This document shows, one piece after another, positions 52,852 to 60,874 of a DNA stretch of 64,000 bases. Origin of the DNA: Proteobacteria bacterium CG1_02_64_396 (GTDB taxonomy: Bacteria; Pseudomonadota; MNWR01; CG1-02-64-396); NCBI GenBank assembly GCA_001872725.1, contig MNWR01000065.1, positions 1 to 64,000 on the forward strand. The letters run 5' to 3'. The notes under the pieces were generated by a model. The model ran no database searches. It was given only the letters and a program-made list of their open reading frames with translations, and was not told the origin of the DNA. Position 1 is the stretch's first letter. The number at the start of each line of letters is the position of its first letter. Both the position numbers and the translations under genes were made by a program.

Positions 52852-54234
52852 TCAGCCGTTGATTAAGAAATGCGCCCCAACGCTGGCTGCATATCCCAGA
52901 GCTATAGCGGGGGACCATTTCAGGTGATTGAAGAAGGTGTAGGCCCCCCGCGACTGTCCCATCAGGGCGACACCGGCCGCTGAACCAATGGAAAGCAGCG
53001 ACCCCCCCACCCCGGCAGTCATGGTCACCAACATCCACTGAAATGTGTCCATGTCGGGATTCATGCTCAGAATGGCGAACATCACCGGGATGTTGTCAAC
53101 GATGGAGGAGAGCAATCCGGCCAGGATATTGGCGGTACTGGGGCCAAGTTGGTCATACATCAGGTGGGAGGTCAGCTCCAAATAGCCGATGTACCCCAGT
53201 CCGCCGACGCAAAAAACCACTCCAAAGAAGAAAAACAGCGTGTCCCACTCGGCGCGTTCGATTTTGTTGAAGATGTTGAACGAGGCGCCATCGATGTGGG
53301 TTTCCCCGGTTTTCTTCAGGTAGTAACTGAAGAAAAGCAGGAACGACAATCCCGTCATCATCCCCATGAAGGGGGGTAGATGTAGGAACTGTTTAAACCC
53401 GACAGCCGTGGCAATGGTGATCAGGAACAGGGTGCAAATACGCTTGGCGCCGCGCCGCATGGGGACCAGAGCGGTACTGTCGTTGCTGGTGGGGACGGCA
53501 TCGGGGATGGCGAAATGCATAAGCACGGCCGGAACCAAGAAATTGACTACGGCGGGGACGAACAACATAAAAAAGGTGAAGAAATCGGCTTTACCTGCCT
53601 GCCAAACCATCAACGTGGTGATGTCGCCAAAAGGGCTGAAAGCACCGCCTGCATTGGCGGCGACAACGATGTTGATGAAGCTCAGGCTGACAAAACGGGG
53701 GTTGTCGCCTCCGACGGCCAGAACCACAGCCCCCATCAGCAGGGCGGTGGTGAGGTTGTCGGCGATGGGGGAGAGAAAAAAGGCGATGATGCTGGTGATC
53801 CAGAATAGCTTGCGGTAGCTGTATCCCTGGCGAATCAACCAGGAACGTAGCGCCTCGAAGACATTGCGCTCGGTCATCGCATTGATGTAGGTCATCGCGA
53901 CCAGTAGGAAGAGAAACAGCTCTGCGTATTCCACCAGGTTGTAATCGAGGGCGGCATGCAAATCCTCGATGGGACGACCGTACTCCTGGGAAAGGAGGGC
54001 GACGATGACCCAGATGGCCCCTGCGGCAAGGATCACCGGTTTGGATTTGCGTAGGTGGGTGAACTCTTCGGCCACTACCACCAGGTAGGCGGCGATGAAG
54101 AGGGTCAAAGCAAGCCCGGCCCAGAAGGTGTCAGTCAACCCGAGGTTGGCCTGATTTTGGGATGCGAGCAGCGTTTCTGGGAAAAACGAAAAGACCATGA
54201 CACACATGATCGAACGCAGAAGAGGGGAGTTCAC
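52852..54234 (-). CDS. nhaD: Na+/H+ antiporter NhaD
   Basis: A 460-residue inner-membrane antiporter with a signal-like N-terminus and about 12 membrane segments. Conserved stretches: SPIADNLTTALLMGAVVLAVGG, NAGGAFSPFGDITTLMVWQAGKADF and SSIVDNIPVMFAIL. NhaD is typical of marine or halotolerant proteobacteria and exports Na+ or Li+. Confidence 0.95.
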   Translation of the reverse strand: MNSPLLRSIMCVMVFSFFPETLLASQNQANLGLTDTFWAGLALTLFIAAYLVVVAEEFTHLRKSKPVILAAGAIWVIVALLSQEYGRPIEDLHAALDYNLVEYAELFLFLLVAMTYINAMTERNVFEALRSWLIRQGYSYRKLFWITSIIAFFLSPIADNLTTALLMGAVVLAVGGDNPRFVSLSFINIVVAANAGGAFSPFGDITTLMVWQAGKADFFTFFMLFVPAVVNFLVPAVLMHFAIPDAVPTSNDSTALVPMRRGAKRICTLFLITIATAVGFKQFLHLPPFMGMMTGLSFLLFFSYYLKKTGETHIDGASFNIFNKIERAEWDTLFFFFGVVFCVGGLGYIGYLELTSHLMYDQLGPSTANILAGLLSSIVDNIPVMFAILSMNPDMDTFQWMLVTMTAGVGGSLLSIGSAAGVALMGQSRGAYTFFNHLKWSPAIALGYAASVGAHFLING

Positions 54235-54289
54235 CAGAAGACCTTTAAAAAACTAAAAAAAGGAAGAAAGGAGTCTGTGAGTTGGAGGG

Positions 54290-55096
54290 TCATCGTCCCA
54301 AGAGGACTTGGGTAACCACCTTGACGCCGAAATATGCAACCGCTAGGAAAATGTAAGCGGTCAGGAGCCAGCCCGCTGCTTTGCGCCCTCGCCATCCCGA
54401 CCGCCAACGACCAAGAATCAGCCCCGAGAGGGTTAGGAAGGTCAACAAAGCGAAAACCGCTTTGTGGTTGAATATCAGCAAGAGCCCCTGACTTTGGTAG
54501 GCGAAGGCCATGCCAGACAGGATGCTGCCCAAAGAGAGAAACCATGAAACGGTGACCGCATGAAACAGTAGCTCTTCAAGGACCGTCAGCGGGGGAAGGG
54601 CGATTGGAAGTCCGGAGAATGTCTTTTGATGCAGCGCCCGATCCTGGAGGCCGTACAAAATGGCGGTACCTGCAGCAACGGTCAGGGCACCGTAGCCGAC
54701 GAGGGAAAGCAGCAAATGTGCTATCAGGACAGGATCGCTGATGCTTTCGATCACGGGGTGGATGGGGCTAAGCCAAGGCACCAGAAGCAGTGCACAAAAC
54801 AGGGCGGGGGTAATCAAGACCCCCACGGGGTACAGGCTACGGAATCCGATCCCCGACAAGTAGATCCCGGCAAGCAACCAAGAGAATAGATTGATCGACT
54901 CGGGTAGATTGAGGTTGAGGGCCGGGCCGGGCGAAATGATGGTGCCCCACAGCCAGATCGAATGCAGGATGAAGCCGACCAACATGACTGTGGTCATGGG
55001 ACGGGCAGGGGGCATTTGCCCGCGATACCCGGACAGGGCAAAGCTCAGGGCGACATAGCCGTAGCATAAAAATGTCAGCAGGACGATCCAGATCAC
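54290..55096 (-). CDS. CcsA/YpjD-like cytochrome c assembly-family membrane protein
   Basis: A 268-residue protein with eight membrane helices of the CcsA/CcmC superfamily: SINLFSWLLAGIYLSG, PVLIAHLLLSLVGYGALTVAAGTA, LHQKTFSGLPIALPPLTVLEEL and ILSGMAFAYQ, with conserved His residues. In gamma-proteobacteria the YpjD member sits near ffh; here it is near the SRP RNA. Heme handling is expected from the family but not proven. It is 55 bases upstream of nhaD in the same direction. Confidence 0.88.
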   Translation of the reverse strand: MIWIVLLTFLCYGYVALSFALSGYRGQMPPARPMTTVMLVGFILHSIWLWGTIISPGPALNLNLPESINLFSWLLAGIYLSGIGFRSLYPVGVLITPALFCALLLVPWLSPIHPVIESISDPVLIAHLLLSLVGYGALTVAAGTAILYGLQDRALHQKTFSGLPIALPPLTVLEELLFHAVTVSWFLSLGSILSGMAFAYQSQGLLLIFNHKAVFALLTFLTLSGLILGRWRSGWRGRKAAGWLLTAYIFLAVAYFGVKVVTQVLLGR

Positions 55097-55164
55097 GTCC
55101 GGGACTCCGGGGGCGAGGATGAAAAGTACATTAGGGGGGAAGCTTAACCCTGGAGGCCCAATGT

Positions 55165-55198
55165 CAAAAGCCTCTCCCTGGTGGGGGAGAGGCTTTTG
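55165..55198 (-). terminator. Rho-independent terminator after the second FecR gene
   Basis: Perfect 14-bp arms CAAAAGCCTCTCCC (55165-55178) and GGGAGAGGCTTTTG (55185-55198) around a six-base loop; A/T runs lie within the stem. Confidence 0.85.
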
Positions 55199-55205
55199 AG
55201 ATGGG

Positions 55206-56420
55206 TCAACGATAGGTCGGGTTGACCTGGAGGTGGGCCGGCGGGTGAGTCGTTTGCTGGATTACCGTCGGCGGCGGCACATAGGTGCTGGGCTGCGGAG
55301 GCGGCGGTGCCGTCGTGGGTTTCGGTGGCGGCGTCACCAGGACAACCGGAGGTGGGGGGGGGGCGTTGTTACCGCTTTCCCCCGAGCCAGGAGGTGGCGG
55401 GGCAGCCCGAGGCCCTTGGATCAAGACAGTCCCACCGCTGTCGACCCCCGCGTTGGGCGGAGGGGGCAGTTCGTTGAGCTGGGGCGGAGGATTTTGATCG
55501 CTCCCGCTGGGAGGATTGGCACCCGGACCACCGTTATCTGGGCCAGGACCACCGTTATCTGGGCTAGGACCTCCATTGTCGGGACCGGACCCGCCGCCGT
55601 TGCCGTCCTCCCCGTTGCGCTCCCCGTTGCCCATCTCCTCCCCAAGCTTTTGTTGGATAAATGAGGGGGTAAAGTTGGTGGGTGGAGTAGGGGGAAGTTG
55701 ATGGCCGATCTGAGTAAATTGGCGGGCGCCAATGGTCACACTGCCAAGGATGTTGGGGTTACGGTTGCGAATAATCATCCGCCCATGATCTAGACCAATG
55801 TAGGTCCGCACCTGGGGGGCGCCACCACCACCAAGATCGGCGATTTGGAAGGGGGCATCGGTAAGCACTGAAGCATATTCGTTGCTGGCCAAACGAATGA
55901 GTTCGGCATCGTGAAGCCGTGCCGATTCGGCATCCTCCTCGATGATGATGAATCCGTCGGTTCCCCGCACGCCGGCCACGGCGGTGGGCGTTTCGAACTC
56001 ATAGGAGGCATCGCCGATCAATTTGGCCACTGCAAATCGGGCTTTGCCCCATAGCATTGAAATGGTACTACGCTGAACCCGACGTTGGGCGTCGAGCAGG
56101 TAGTTCTTAACCGACAACTGGGAACGTTGCGCGACCCGGATGACCGATCCGTCCTTCATGTCGAGCTTGAGGCGGGAGCGAATTCCGGTCTTAAAGCGAT
56201 CACCCTCCCGGACATCGTCTCCTTTTTGCACCGAAACCCAATCGTCGTTCTGCCCATGGGCAACCCATACCCCCCCCATGCTGTAGGAGACGGTTCCGAC
56301 AATGGAGGATTTCCCTGAAGGGGCGGCATATGCAGAGGAGGCGATCCCCAACAGGAGCAACACAGCCAGGGTCGACCACCAGCGGTGCATGTGGGAATAG
56401 GGCGATTGTGCGGTCAACAT
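55206..56420 (-). CDS. Exported FecR-domain protein with Pro/Gly-rich tail
   Basis: 404 residues; ATG 56420 has GGAGG seven bases upstream. A signal peptide (to AYA/APS) precedes the FecR domain (about 40-175) with GDRFKTGIRSRLKLDMKDGSVIRVAQ and the hallmark TPTAVAGVRGTDG. The last ~150 residues are disordered, with PDNGGP repeats and poly-Pro segments, instead of the TPR found in the FecR protein at 27730. Last gene of the second FecR/cyclase set. Confidence 0.88.
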   Translation of the reverse strand: MLTAQSPYSHMHRWWSTLAVLLLLGIASSAYAAPSGKSSIVGTVSYSMGGVWVAHGQNDDWVSVQKGDDVREGDRFKTGIRSRLKLDMKDGSVIRVAQRSQLSVKNYLLDAQRRVQRSTISMLWGKARFAVAKLIGDASYEFETPTAVAGVRGTDGFIIIEEDAESARLHDAELIRLASNEYASVLTDAPFQIADLGGGGAPQVRTYIGLDHGRMIIRNRNPNILGSVTIGARQFTQIGHQLPPTPPTNFTPSFIQQKLGEEMGNGERNGEDGNGGGSGPDNGGPSPDNGGPGPDNGGPGANPPSGSDQNPPPQLNELPPPPNAGVDSGGTVLIQGPRAAPPPPGSGESGNNAPPPPPVVLVTPPPKPTTAPPPPQPSTYVPPPTVIQQTTHPPAHLQVNPTYR

Positions 56421-56538
56421 GATGCGCCTCCGTCATCCTCCGAAACCCTTGCTCCCGGGGATGGGAGAACAGGTTCGGGCGCCATGATTGTAAAGGGCAC
56501 ACCATTACAGAAACGGCCATTTTCGGGTGTGAAGGTCA

Positions 56539-58038
56539 TCACCATAGTCCATTCCAGGTCAGGAGATAGCGCTGCGACTTGTAAGCACGCAAATCGATAT
56601 TGGATTGATGGAAAGATCCCTCGTAGCGCACCCCCAGGGTTTGAGCTGTACTCAAGGACCAATCGATGCTGACCACGGCCTCCTCGACGGTATCCCGACG
56701 CTTGATACCGTAGCTGGGATCGTTCTTGAGGTAGGGGATGTATTGCAGGTCGAACAATGCCGTCCATTGAATCGGTCCAGTACTGCGGTTGTAATTAATG
56801 CCAGCAGAAACGTATCCATGCTGCTCATAATCGGCAGAGGTGTGGTAGTAACGAAGGCCTAGGTTGTAGCCCAACAGCGCCCTTCCCGCCCCAGTGGTCC
56901 AGGCCATTTCGCTTCCGATCCGCGTGGCATCCAGGGTATTGGCTGTTGTGTACATCTCTTGAAAGGCATTGAGGTTCCAGCGATGGCCGGTACCGTCCTC
57001 GCCGCGTAACTCTTTGCCGATCTGAATGCCTGCAGTATCGAGAAAATGGGCGCTAGCTAAATTGGTTCGAGTGTAAACGATGTCGGTCGTCCACATTTCC
57101 TGGGAATCGAGCAGTTTGTTGCTCCAGACCAGGGCGTGGGTCTGCATATTGTAGCCGGTCACCTTTTGGTACTGGGTGGCAGCAAAGTTGTAACTGAGTT
57201 GGGTTTGCCAGATGGAGAACAGATTGAAGGACGCAGTGCGCATGCCGATACCGGCGTCCAAGCCCCAATCGGGCTGTTTGGCCTGAGCCAAAGCGGAGTT
57301 GCTCGATTCAAGAGTAGGGTTGTCTTGGTAAAAAGGGGCGATTGACACCACAAAGGTAGCGACCTGATCTGCTTCTTTTAAGGCCAAATCGTAGCTGGCG
57401 ACCTCCTCCTCCTTGGCGCCACGGCTGCGCCACTCAGCCAGACGAGCCCGAGCCTTGTCGAGATCACGCAGCTTGATCAAAACAGGAATCAGTTGCCGCA
57501 CGGCTGAGTCGTACATCGCCCCCGTTTCGTGGTCGGCCAACCCTTCGAGATGGGTGGCAGCCTCCTCGTAGCGGTTTTCGAGAACCAGACCCAGGGCCAG
57601 TCGAAAGCGAACCTCACCGTTTTCGGGGAAAGAGGCCAGAAATTGCTGCAGGACCATGTTGGCTTGGGGGATCTGCCCCGTGGCTTGCAAGGCGGTAGCG
57701 TACCAAAAAGCGGCCATCTCATTGTTGGGCATTTGCTCATGTGCAAATGCCAGATGAGGTATGGCCAAATCGAATTGCCTTTTCTGAGCCTGGATAACCC
57801 CTAAATACAGATGGGCTTTGGCGGTGGTTGCGTCCCGGTCCAAAATGGACTGAAACAGGCTGGACGCCTCGTCGTACTCGAAAAATTGGTAGGCATCGAT
57901 GGCCAGCTCCATGTCGCGGTCTAGCAACATTTGATCGGCCGGTTCTGCCGCAGCTAAGGCAGGACATCCAACCATGGCGGCGCACAATAGCGCCCAGCGT
58001 GACCAGCGAAACGACCGCTGTTTTGGCATTCGATGCAT
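56539..58038 (-). CDS. TPR plus outer-membrane barrel protein
   Basis: 499 residues from ATG 58038 (GGAGGGGGATTTC upstream). A signal peptide (to ALAAAE) precedes TPR repeats (about 45-220: AYQFFEYDEASSLFQSIL, AKAHLYLGVIQAQKRQFDLAIPHL). A C-terminal half rich in amphipathic strands (YNFAATQYQKVTGYNM to SQRYLLTWNGLW) ends in a terminal Trp, as barrels do. The layout recalls surface lipoprotein assembly modifier or BcsC-like proteins. It lies between the FecR gene and the second CHASE2 cyclase. Confidence 0.75.
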   Translation of the reverse strand: MHRMPKQRSFRWSRWALLCAAMVGCPALAAAEPADQMLLDRDMELAIDAYQFFEYDEASSLFQSILDRDATTAKAHLYLGVIQAQKRQFDLAIPHLAFAHEQMPNNEMAAFWYATALQATGQIPQANMVLQQFLASFPENGEVRFRLALGLVLENRYEEAATHLEGLADHETGAMYDSAVRQLIPVLIKLRDLDKARARLAEWRSRGAKEEEVASYDLALKEADQVATFVVSIAPFYQDNPTLESSNSALAQAKQPDWGLDAGIGMRTASFNLFSIWQTQLSYNFAATQYQKVTGYNMQTHALVWSNKLLDSQEMWTTDIVYTRTNLASAHFLDTAGIQIGKELRGEDGTGHRWNLNAFQEMYTTANTLDATRIGSEMAWTTGAGRALLGYNLGLRYYHTSADYEQHGYVSAGINYNRSTGPIQWTALFDLQYIPYLKNDPSYGIKRRDTVEEAVVSIDWSLSTAQTLGVRYEGSFHQSNIDLRAYKSQRYLLTWNGLW

Positions 58039-58207
58039 GAAATCCCCCTCCAAACCCCGTAGAAGACCCAGTATTTGAGTCTTGCCCCCCAGTTATGGGG
58101 GGGCACCTAAATTTCGTCAACCCTGATGTGATGCAAGTAACGGGTTGTCCCCTCGTGGTTTCTTTGGGCATCTGCGTCGATACCCCAAAACTGACAGGAT
58201 CTGGAAC

Positions 58208-60460
58208 CTATTTTTGAGTCAGATTATGCACCCCATCCCAATCGGGGGGGGGCGGATGATTTTGAAACTGGCGTAGCCGCTCCAGCATGATGCGAGAGGG
58301 TGGGTCGTCGCCGGTGATCGACAGCGCTTTGCGGAAGGCATCAAGGGCGTCGTTCCACCGCTGTTTGCGGTAGGCACTTAGGCCTCGGCTGTAGAGGTCG
58401 AGCGCCTGCATGGTTTCCGGCGGGAGCACCTCGCCTTTTTCGGCAACAACCTCGAAGAGGATGACCGGTTCGTTTTTGCCAACCACCCGAACCGAGTCAA
58501 GCTCCCGAACGATGAACTGTCCTTTGATCTCTTGAAAGGTGTAGTGACTGATGAGCAGGCGAGTTCCGTAGGCCTTGTTCACACCCTCCAGACGGGAGGC
58601 GAGGTTTACGTTGTCTCCCATCATGGTGTAGTCCATGCGGTGCTGCGAGCCCATATTGCCCACCACCATGGTGCCGGTGTTGATCCCCATGCGGGTATAG
58701 GTCGGAGGTAACCCCCGCTCGCGCCAAGTTGGTTCTTGTTCACGTAAATATCGCTGCATTTTCAGTGCTGCTCGGCAGCAGCGGACCGCATGGTCCTGCA
58801 TCGGCAACGGGGCGCCAAAGAAGGCGATGATGGCGTCCCCCTCGAATTTATCGACCGTCCCTCCCTCCTCTAGAATGATGTTGGTCATCCCGGTCAGGTA
58901 TTCGTTGAGGAAGGCGACCAGCTCCTTGGGGCTCATCGTCTCCGAGAATGTTGAAAAACTCTGAATATCTGAGAAAAAGGCGGTCATCACCCGCTCCTCG
59001 CCGCCGAGCTCAAGTAGACCGGGGCGGGCGACGATCTCTTTGATGACGGAGGGGGAGAGGTACCGCTCGAACGTGGAGCGGATGAACCGTTTTTCTTGGG
59101 AATCGAGGATGTAGCGGAAGAGGATCAAACTGGCCCCGAGGAAGACCACCAGGAACAGCGGATAGACCTCTTTGAACCACCAGCCGTGGCTGTTGAACAG
59201 CCATTGCCCGCCACTCAGCAGCACCCCAACCAACAGCACTGTGACCGCCCCTTGCGCCATGGGGGGTATGCGGGCGAAGAGCACGGTCAACCCTAACCCA
59301 AGGGCAAGAAGCAACACCCATTCCCCATTTTCCACCATGTCGGGCCGCTGGAAGAAATCCTTGCCGAGAATGTTGTCGATGACGTTGGCGTGGACCTCCA
59401 CCCCTGGAAATACCGGATCCAGGGGGGTGCTGCGCATATCGTAGACTGCGTCGGCGGTGATCCCGATCAGGACAATTTTGTTTTGAAAGGTGTCGGCGGG
59501 CAGATCACCTGCGAGGACGTCGCGGGCAGAGATGTGGCGAAAGGTTTTGCCCTTGCCGCGGTAGTTGATCAGCAACCTTCCGAGGGGATCGACTGGCAAA
59601 ACCGTGGGGCCCAGTCGTACCGAGCGTACCCCGGCTTTATCGACGCTGACCTCAAGCGAGGGCCAGTCGAGGTACTCCCGCACCGTTTGCAGCGCCAGAT
59701 TGGGGAAACACTGCTGCCGGTAGCGGATGACCAGGGGCACCTCGCGTACCTTGCCGTCGACGTTGTCGGGGAAGAAGTTGAAATATCCGGCCGAGGAGGC
59801 GGACTCGGAGAGGACCGGGATGTTGGCCTCGACCGCATATCCTTTGTAGCCAAGCAGCTCTTCGGGGTTGCCCTTAAGGCGTGCTACCGAATAGGCCGAA
59901 TCGACAATGAGATCGAGTTGTTTCTTCAGCGTCGCTTCATCGAAGTCGGGGGCCTGCTTTTCTAAGGCATAGAAGAAATAGCCGAGCACCACCCCGTCGC
60001 CCAGGACTTTGTCGGCCAAGACACTGGCAAAACGCTCATCGGGGTCGAGTTCTGAGGCGAAGGGTGAGAGCAAGCGGTCGACTTGGGCCAGGGTCTCCGG
60101 GGGCAGGGTTTTGGGACCGTCCCGGTTGAGGATGTCGAGGGGATTGGCCTCATCTTCAGAGAAGGTGATATCGAAGCCAACCGCCCTGGCACCGTTGTGT
60201 TTGATGGCGGTCAGCAGCGCCGCCATGGTGTTGCGTGACCAGGGCCAGCGTCCCAGCTCTTCGACCGATTGGTTGTCGACCGCCACGATGACCACCCGGT
60301 CGTCGGCGGGGAGCTGCCCACGCAATTCAAAGCGTTTGTCGAGCAATTGGCGTTCGAGATCTTCCAGGTTGGCCGGTTCGACGGCCCACAACACAAGGGT
60401 CGTGAGGGTGATGAGCCCCCCCAGTAACCATCCACCCCAAGATTTAAAGCCGGCGCCCAT
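58208..60460 (-). CDS. CHASE2-domain adenylate/guanylate cyclase (second copy)
   Basis: 750 residues from ATG 60460 (AGGA upstream). A membrane anchor (8-28) is followed by CHASE2 (VVIVAVDNQSVEELGRWPWSR to GVEVHANVIDNIL), three membrane helices and a class III cyclase domain. The catalytic domain has FSDIQSF (about 496), DKFEGDAIIAFFG (about 537) and MDYTMMGDNVNLASRLEG, with metal and purine residues intact. The TPR-like tail ends PPPPDWDGVHNLTQK, matching the tail of the cyclase at 25611. It begins eight bases after dksA. Confidence 0.92.
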   Translation of the reverse strand: MGAGFKSWGGWLLGGLITLTTLVLWAVEPANLEDLERQLLDKRFELRGQLPADDRVVIVAVDNQSVEELGRWPWSRNTMAALLTAIKHNGARAVGFDITFSEDEANPLDILNRDGPKTLPPETLAQVDRLLSPFASELDPDERFASVLADKVLGDGVVLGYFFYALEKQAPDFDEATLKKQLDLIVDSAYSVARLKGNPEELLGYKGYAVEANIPVLSESASSAGYFNFFPDNVDGKVREVPLVIRYRQQCFPNLALQTVREYLDWPSLEVSVDKAGVRSVRLGPTVLPVDPLGRLLINYRGKGKTFRHISARDVLAGDLPADTFQNKIVLIGITADAVYDMRSTPLDPVFPGVEVHANVIDNILGKDFFQRPDMVENGEWVLLLALGLGLTVLFARIPPMAQGAVTVLLVGVLLSGGQWLFNSHGWWFKEVYPLFLVVFLGASLILFRYILDSQEKRFIRSTFERYLSPSVIKEIVARPGLLELGGEERVMTAFFSDIQSFSTFSETMSPKELVAFLNEYLTGMTNIILEEGGTVDKFEGDAIIAFFGAPLPMQDHAVRCCRAALKMQRYLREQEPTWRERGLPPTYTRMGINTGTMVVGNMGSQHRMDYTMMGDNVNLASRLEGVNKAYGTRLLISHYTFQEIKGQFIVRELDSVRVVGKNEPVILFEVVAEKGEVLPPETMQALDLYSRGLSAYRKQRWNDALDAFRKALSITGDDPPSRIMLERLRQFQNHPPPPDWDGVHNLTQK

Positions 60461-60468
60461 GGACAGTC

Positions 60469-60834
60469 CTATTCGCCACGTAGTTTTTCTTCTTGTTCCT
60501 GTCTGGTTTTGCATTCGATGCAGTAGGTGGTGACAGGCCGCATCTCTAAGCGGGCCTCGGCAATTTCGTCGCCGCAAGCGTCGCACATGCCGTAGCTGCC
60601 GTTGTCGATGCGCTCCAGAGCCTTGTCGATCTTGTTGATCAACTTGCGCTCCCGATCTCGCAGACGCAGCTCGAAGTCCATTTCGGATTCGAAGGTTGCC
60701 CGATCGGCGATGTCGGGGTAGTAGTCGGTGTCCTGCTCCAGCTCGTTCAGGGAACGGCGTGCCTCGCGCAGAAGGTCCTGTTTCCAGGCGGTTAATTTGC
60801 TGCGGAAATGTTCAAGTGTTTTTTCGTCCATCAT
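60469..60834 (-). CDS. dksA: RNA polymerase-binding transcription factor DksA
   Basis: 121 residues from ATG 60834. The coiled-coil tip motif DIADRA (Asp41, Asp44) needed for secondary-channel action with ppGpp is present, and the zinc finger has Cys84, Cys87, Cys105 and Cys108. In E. coli DksA is the stringent-response cofactor. Here it is cotranscribed with the CHASE2 cyclase eight bases downstream and lies 40 bases after the NuoF-GltD fusion. Confidence 0.94.
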   Translation of the reverse strand: MMDEKTLEHFRSKLTAWKQDLLREARRSLNELEQDTDYYPDIADRATFESEMDFELRLRDRERKLINKIDKALERIDNGSYGMCDACGDEIAEARLEMRPVTTYCIECKTRQEQEEKLRGE

Positions 60835-60874
60835 GGTCGTTCGCACTCCAAACAGGGGTTGGGGGGCGTGAGCG

